From Aphelocoma coerulescens (lineage: Eukaryota; Chordata; Aves; Passeriformes; Corvidae), in NCBI RefSeq assembly GCF_041296385.1, contig NW_027184085.1:186001-250000 (forward strand): 64,000 nt of DNA, in the 5' to 3' direction. The translations under genes and the position numbers were made by a program. Of the stretch, positions 61,700-64,000 are shown piece by piece. The stretch's first letter is position 1; every line of letters begins with the position of its first letter. The notes under the pieces were generated by a model. It had not been told where the DNA came from and searched no databases. It was given only the letters and a program-made list of their open reading frames with translations.

Positions 61700-62190
61700 C
61701 TACAGTCCTACATGCAGTTCTGGGGCACCCAGTTCAAGAAAGACATGGACCTTGGAAGGAAGAGCCCTGAAAATGATCAGAGGGCTGTAACACCTTCCGT
61801 ATGAAGACAGGCTGAGAGGTTTGGGGTTGTTCAGCCTGGAGAAAAGAAAGCTCTGAGGAGACCTTATTGCAACTTTTCAATATATAAAAGGGGCTTGTGA
61901 AAAAGATGTAAAAAAGGAAAAAAGGACTTTTTAACCAAAGCCTTTAGGGACAGGACAAGGGGCAATAGTTTTGAACTAAAAGAGAGTGGATAGAAACTGG
62001 ATAGAAGAAAGACATTTTTTATGATGAGAATGGTGAGAAACTGGTACAGGTTGCCCGGAGAAGTTGCAGATGCCCCATCCCTGGAAGCGTTCAAGGCTGT
62101 GTTAGGTGGGACTTTGAGCGAGCTGGTCCAGTGAAAGATGTTCCTCCTCATAGTGAGGGAGTTGAACTGGATGATCTTCAAATGTTCCTA
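61700..62190 (+). mobile_element. CR1 LINE 3' fragment
   Basis: Sense-orientation CR1 blocks run in order: CAGTTCTGGGGCACCCAGTT, GAAAATGATCAGAGGG, GGCTGAGAGGTTTGGGGTTG, TTCAGCCTGGAGAA, GACAGGACAAGGGGCAATAG, GATGCCCCATCCCTGGAAGC and GTTGAACTGGATGATCTTCA. It is 5'-truncated and clearly diverged, lying about 490 bp upstream of the second SEMA3D-like exon. Confidence 0.93.
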
Positions 62191-62676
62191 CCCACTGTTT
62201 CCTGCTCCTAATTATTCTTGGCTGGCATTGACCTTCTTCGCTGCTTTATATCTGGAGCACCAAATACGGTGAGGTATTGATCCTTGATCATGTGTATCCA
62301 TGAGTATGGTGATATAAACAGAATTCGTTTTCTTGGGATGAAGGAAAGATATAGCACACATCTTGCAAAGATATGTCTTTCTTGGTTTCTAATTTCTGTT
62401 GAATTTCTCATTCCTTTATGCCTTACAGATAATTTGTTAAGAAAATTTTATGTAGAAAAATATTTTGTGCAAGTAAATATTGCCCAATTTGGAAGTAAGA
62501 AAAACCCCAGAGAACCCGAAGTTAACAGGAATTGTATTATGACTCTGGAAAGACATGCTCCAAGACTGCACTCATTTCCCTGGTACACTCCATGCTGGTT
62601 GCATGTATTTATAAAAGACACTGATGAGTCATATATAAACATTTTGATTATAAAGATTTTCTTCGTTTTCCCACAG

Positions 62677-62837
62677 ACTTGCTGCTTTCAAACAGCTGCA
62701 TCCCATTCCTGGGCTCAGCAGAGGGGCTTGATTTTCGAACCTTGCTGCCGGATGAGGAGAGGGGCCGGCTACTAGTCGGGGCAAAGGACCACATCTTCCT
62801 GCTCAACTTGGTTGATGTAAACAAAAATGTAAAAAAG
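62677..62837 (+). CDS. SEMA3D-like: Semaphorin-3D-like second coding exon (start of sema domain)
   Basis: A TTTTCCCACAG acceptor is followed by [20 protein letters not shown], and the frame runs through [20 protein letters not shown] to NKNVKK and a GTCAGT donor. This is the first strand of the sema beta-propeller. Phase joins perfectly with the exon at 48,390 (54 codons including the split one). Compared with SEMA3D as I recall it, a usual leucine before DEERG is proline and RLLLG reads RLLVG. The third coding exon (KIYWPAAKE-type) is not in the remaining 1.1 kb, consistent with the large introns of this gene. Confidence 0.88.
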
Positions 62838-64000
62838 GTCAGTGCCTTTTCCACGGAGTTTATCTCCTAAGTTAAATTTTGTTAAATTCTTTTTGTTTGG
62901 TTGGTTTTGTGTTTTTCTTTCTTTCTTTCTTCTCTGGGTAACTGCAGATTCGTTGTGCAATGAAATTTACCAAGATTTGATCATCTCACCTGCCGTAGTT
63001 ATACAGATTATCTTTAATCAATTGAGTTTCTTGTGCTGATTGATGTCCTTTGTGACTGATGACCTGCAAGAGATCAGCTGTGTGGAAGAGCCCTGCAGTG
63101 CATGAAAATAGCATCAAAATATCAGCAGACAGGAAAAATGCAGCTCAGAGTGTTCACTTCTCAATTCCTCTGGTCATGGTTACCCTCCTCATTTCAAAGC
63201 ATTTGGAAGGAAATAACTGAAGACAGCTCTTTCATTGCTTCCTGGCATCCCTGGGATTACTTTACTCTAATACTGAACAGAGCAGAGGCAATTTGGATGG
63301 TTTAAATCATAGTAAAATATAAGTGGCAATTTTAACATTTTGGTTAATATCTAGAATGACTAGTTTTAGGAAAAGCTTCCACTGGGATCTGCTGTAGTCC
63401 CTTGCCTGTGCCCGGTGACAGTGTGTTAACTTGAGATAATAAGATGACAATTTAGCCTTCAATATTTCTAGCAGACATGGTGAACTGGAGCTTTTGTAAG
63501 CACAGTTGACTGCTATGAGTGGAAACCAGATGCTTGCAACAGGAACACATGAAAACTGGTTTCCTGCTTGTCCCAGATAGGAAGAAAATCTGAATTCTCA
63601 GCTGTGTTTGGTATTTTCTTTAGGCACCAGAGGGTGGTTTTAAATTACTACGTACTGCTGCCAGCTCTGAAGAGGTAACTGACCCTGAATTAATGTGATT
63701 GCAGGCAGGAGCTGAACAGGTGGAACAAGAGACTATTTTGCCCTCACGTTTGAGAGCAACGCTTGCTGTCATTGTATAGAAGAGATACAGTACCAGTCTG
63801 AATATCTTGTTCCTTATCTGGACTTCAGCAATGCTGCACATGGCAGTTTCTGTAAAACTCAGATTCTGGGTATTTCAGGAAATTTCTTCCTGGCATGCTT
63901 TATCAAGCACTTACCTTGCTTCTGTCATCTCAGTAATTGATTCAAAATCCACTACCCCTCCCAGGATATTGCATTAATAACAGCACTACTCACAACTGCA
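62838..64000. other. SEMA3D-like intron running off the window
   Basis: AT-rich DNA with a short TTTC repeat near 62,915. The next semaphorin exon is not present before the window ends. Confidence 0.5.

Overview
This window reads as avian nuclear DNA. Four CR1 LINE 3' ends, a solo-LTR-like block, an endogenous-retrovirus integrase remnant and very GC-rich, minisatellite-laden introns (as in bird microchromosome genes) all point to a bird, and a passerine seems most likely. No prokaryotic-type gene organisation is present. Real coding sequence is sparse and is split into exons with GT-AG borders. Most of the long open frames are artefacts of GC-rich or tandemly repeated DNA.

Layout. 1-3.4 kb: CpG-rich start, then A/G-rich tandem repeats. 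3.4-11.5 kb: a patchwork of duplicated modules (called X, Y, Z and W here), a broken ERV integrase, and the first exons of a BUB1-like spindle-checkpoint gene on the minus strand with a cell-cycle-type promoter. 11.5-19.6 kb: gene-poor DNA with a CR1 and a probable LTR. 19.6-27 kb: a minus-strand copy of thyroid hormone receptor alpha (THRA-like) with five clean coding exons, most of the ligand-binding domain deleted and no terminal exon, ending upstream in a CpG island. 27-34.2 kb: a second Z module and a tandem array of an unidentified exon-like unit. 34.2-38.2 kb: inverted copies of X, W and Y with a ~93-bp satellite between W and Y. 38-43.7 kb: a CR1, a degenerate ~55-bp repeat and a CpG island with three CCAAT boxes. 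43.74-64 kb: an AT-rich block that starts abruptly. It carries the first two coding exons of a SEMA3D-like semaphorin on the plus strand. Nested in the intron between them, on the same strand, is an ITPRIPL1-like (Mab-21 family) gene with an unusually long acidic insert.

How it fits together. THRA, BUB1, SEMA3D and ITPRIPL1 are not neighbours in the bird genomes I know of. Here they lie within 55 kb, partial or altered, between inverted and tandem duplications. The simplest reading (inference) is a mosaic, duplication-rich chromosome. A songbird germline-restricted chromosome is the leading hypothesis. A recently rearranged repetitive autosomal, W-linked or unplaced contig is the alternative. 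The THRA-like copy is the most interesting gene: its reading frame and splice sites are intact for 182 codons, yet one zinc ligand of the second DNA-binding finger, most of the hormone-binding domain and the AF-2 helix are gone.
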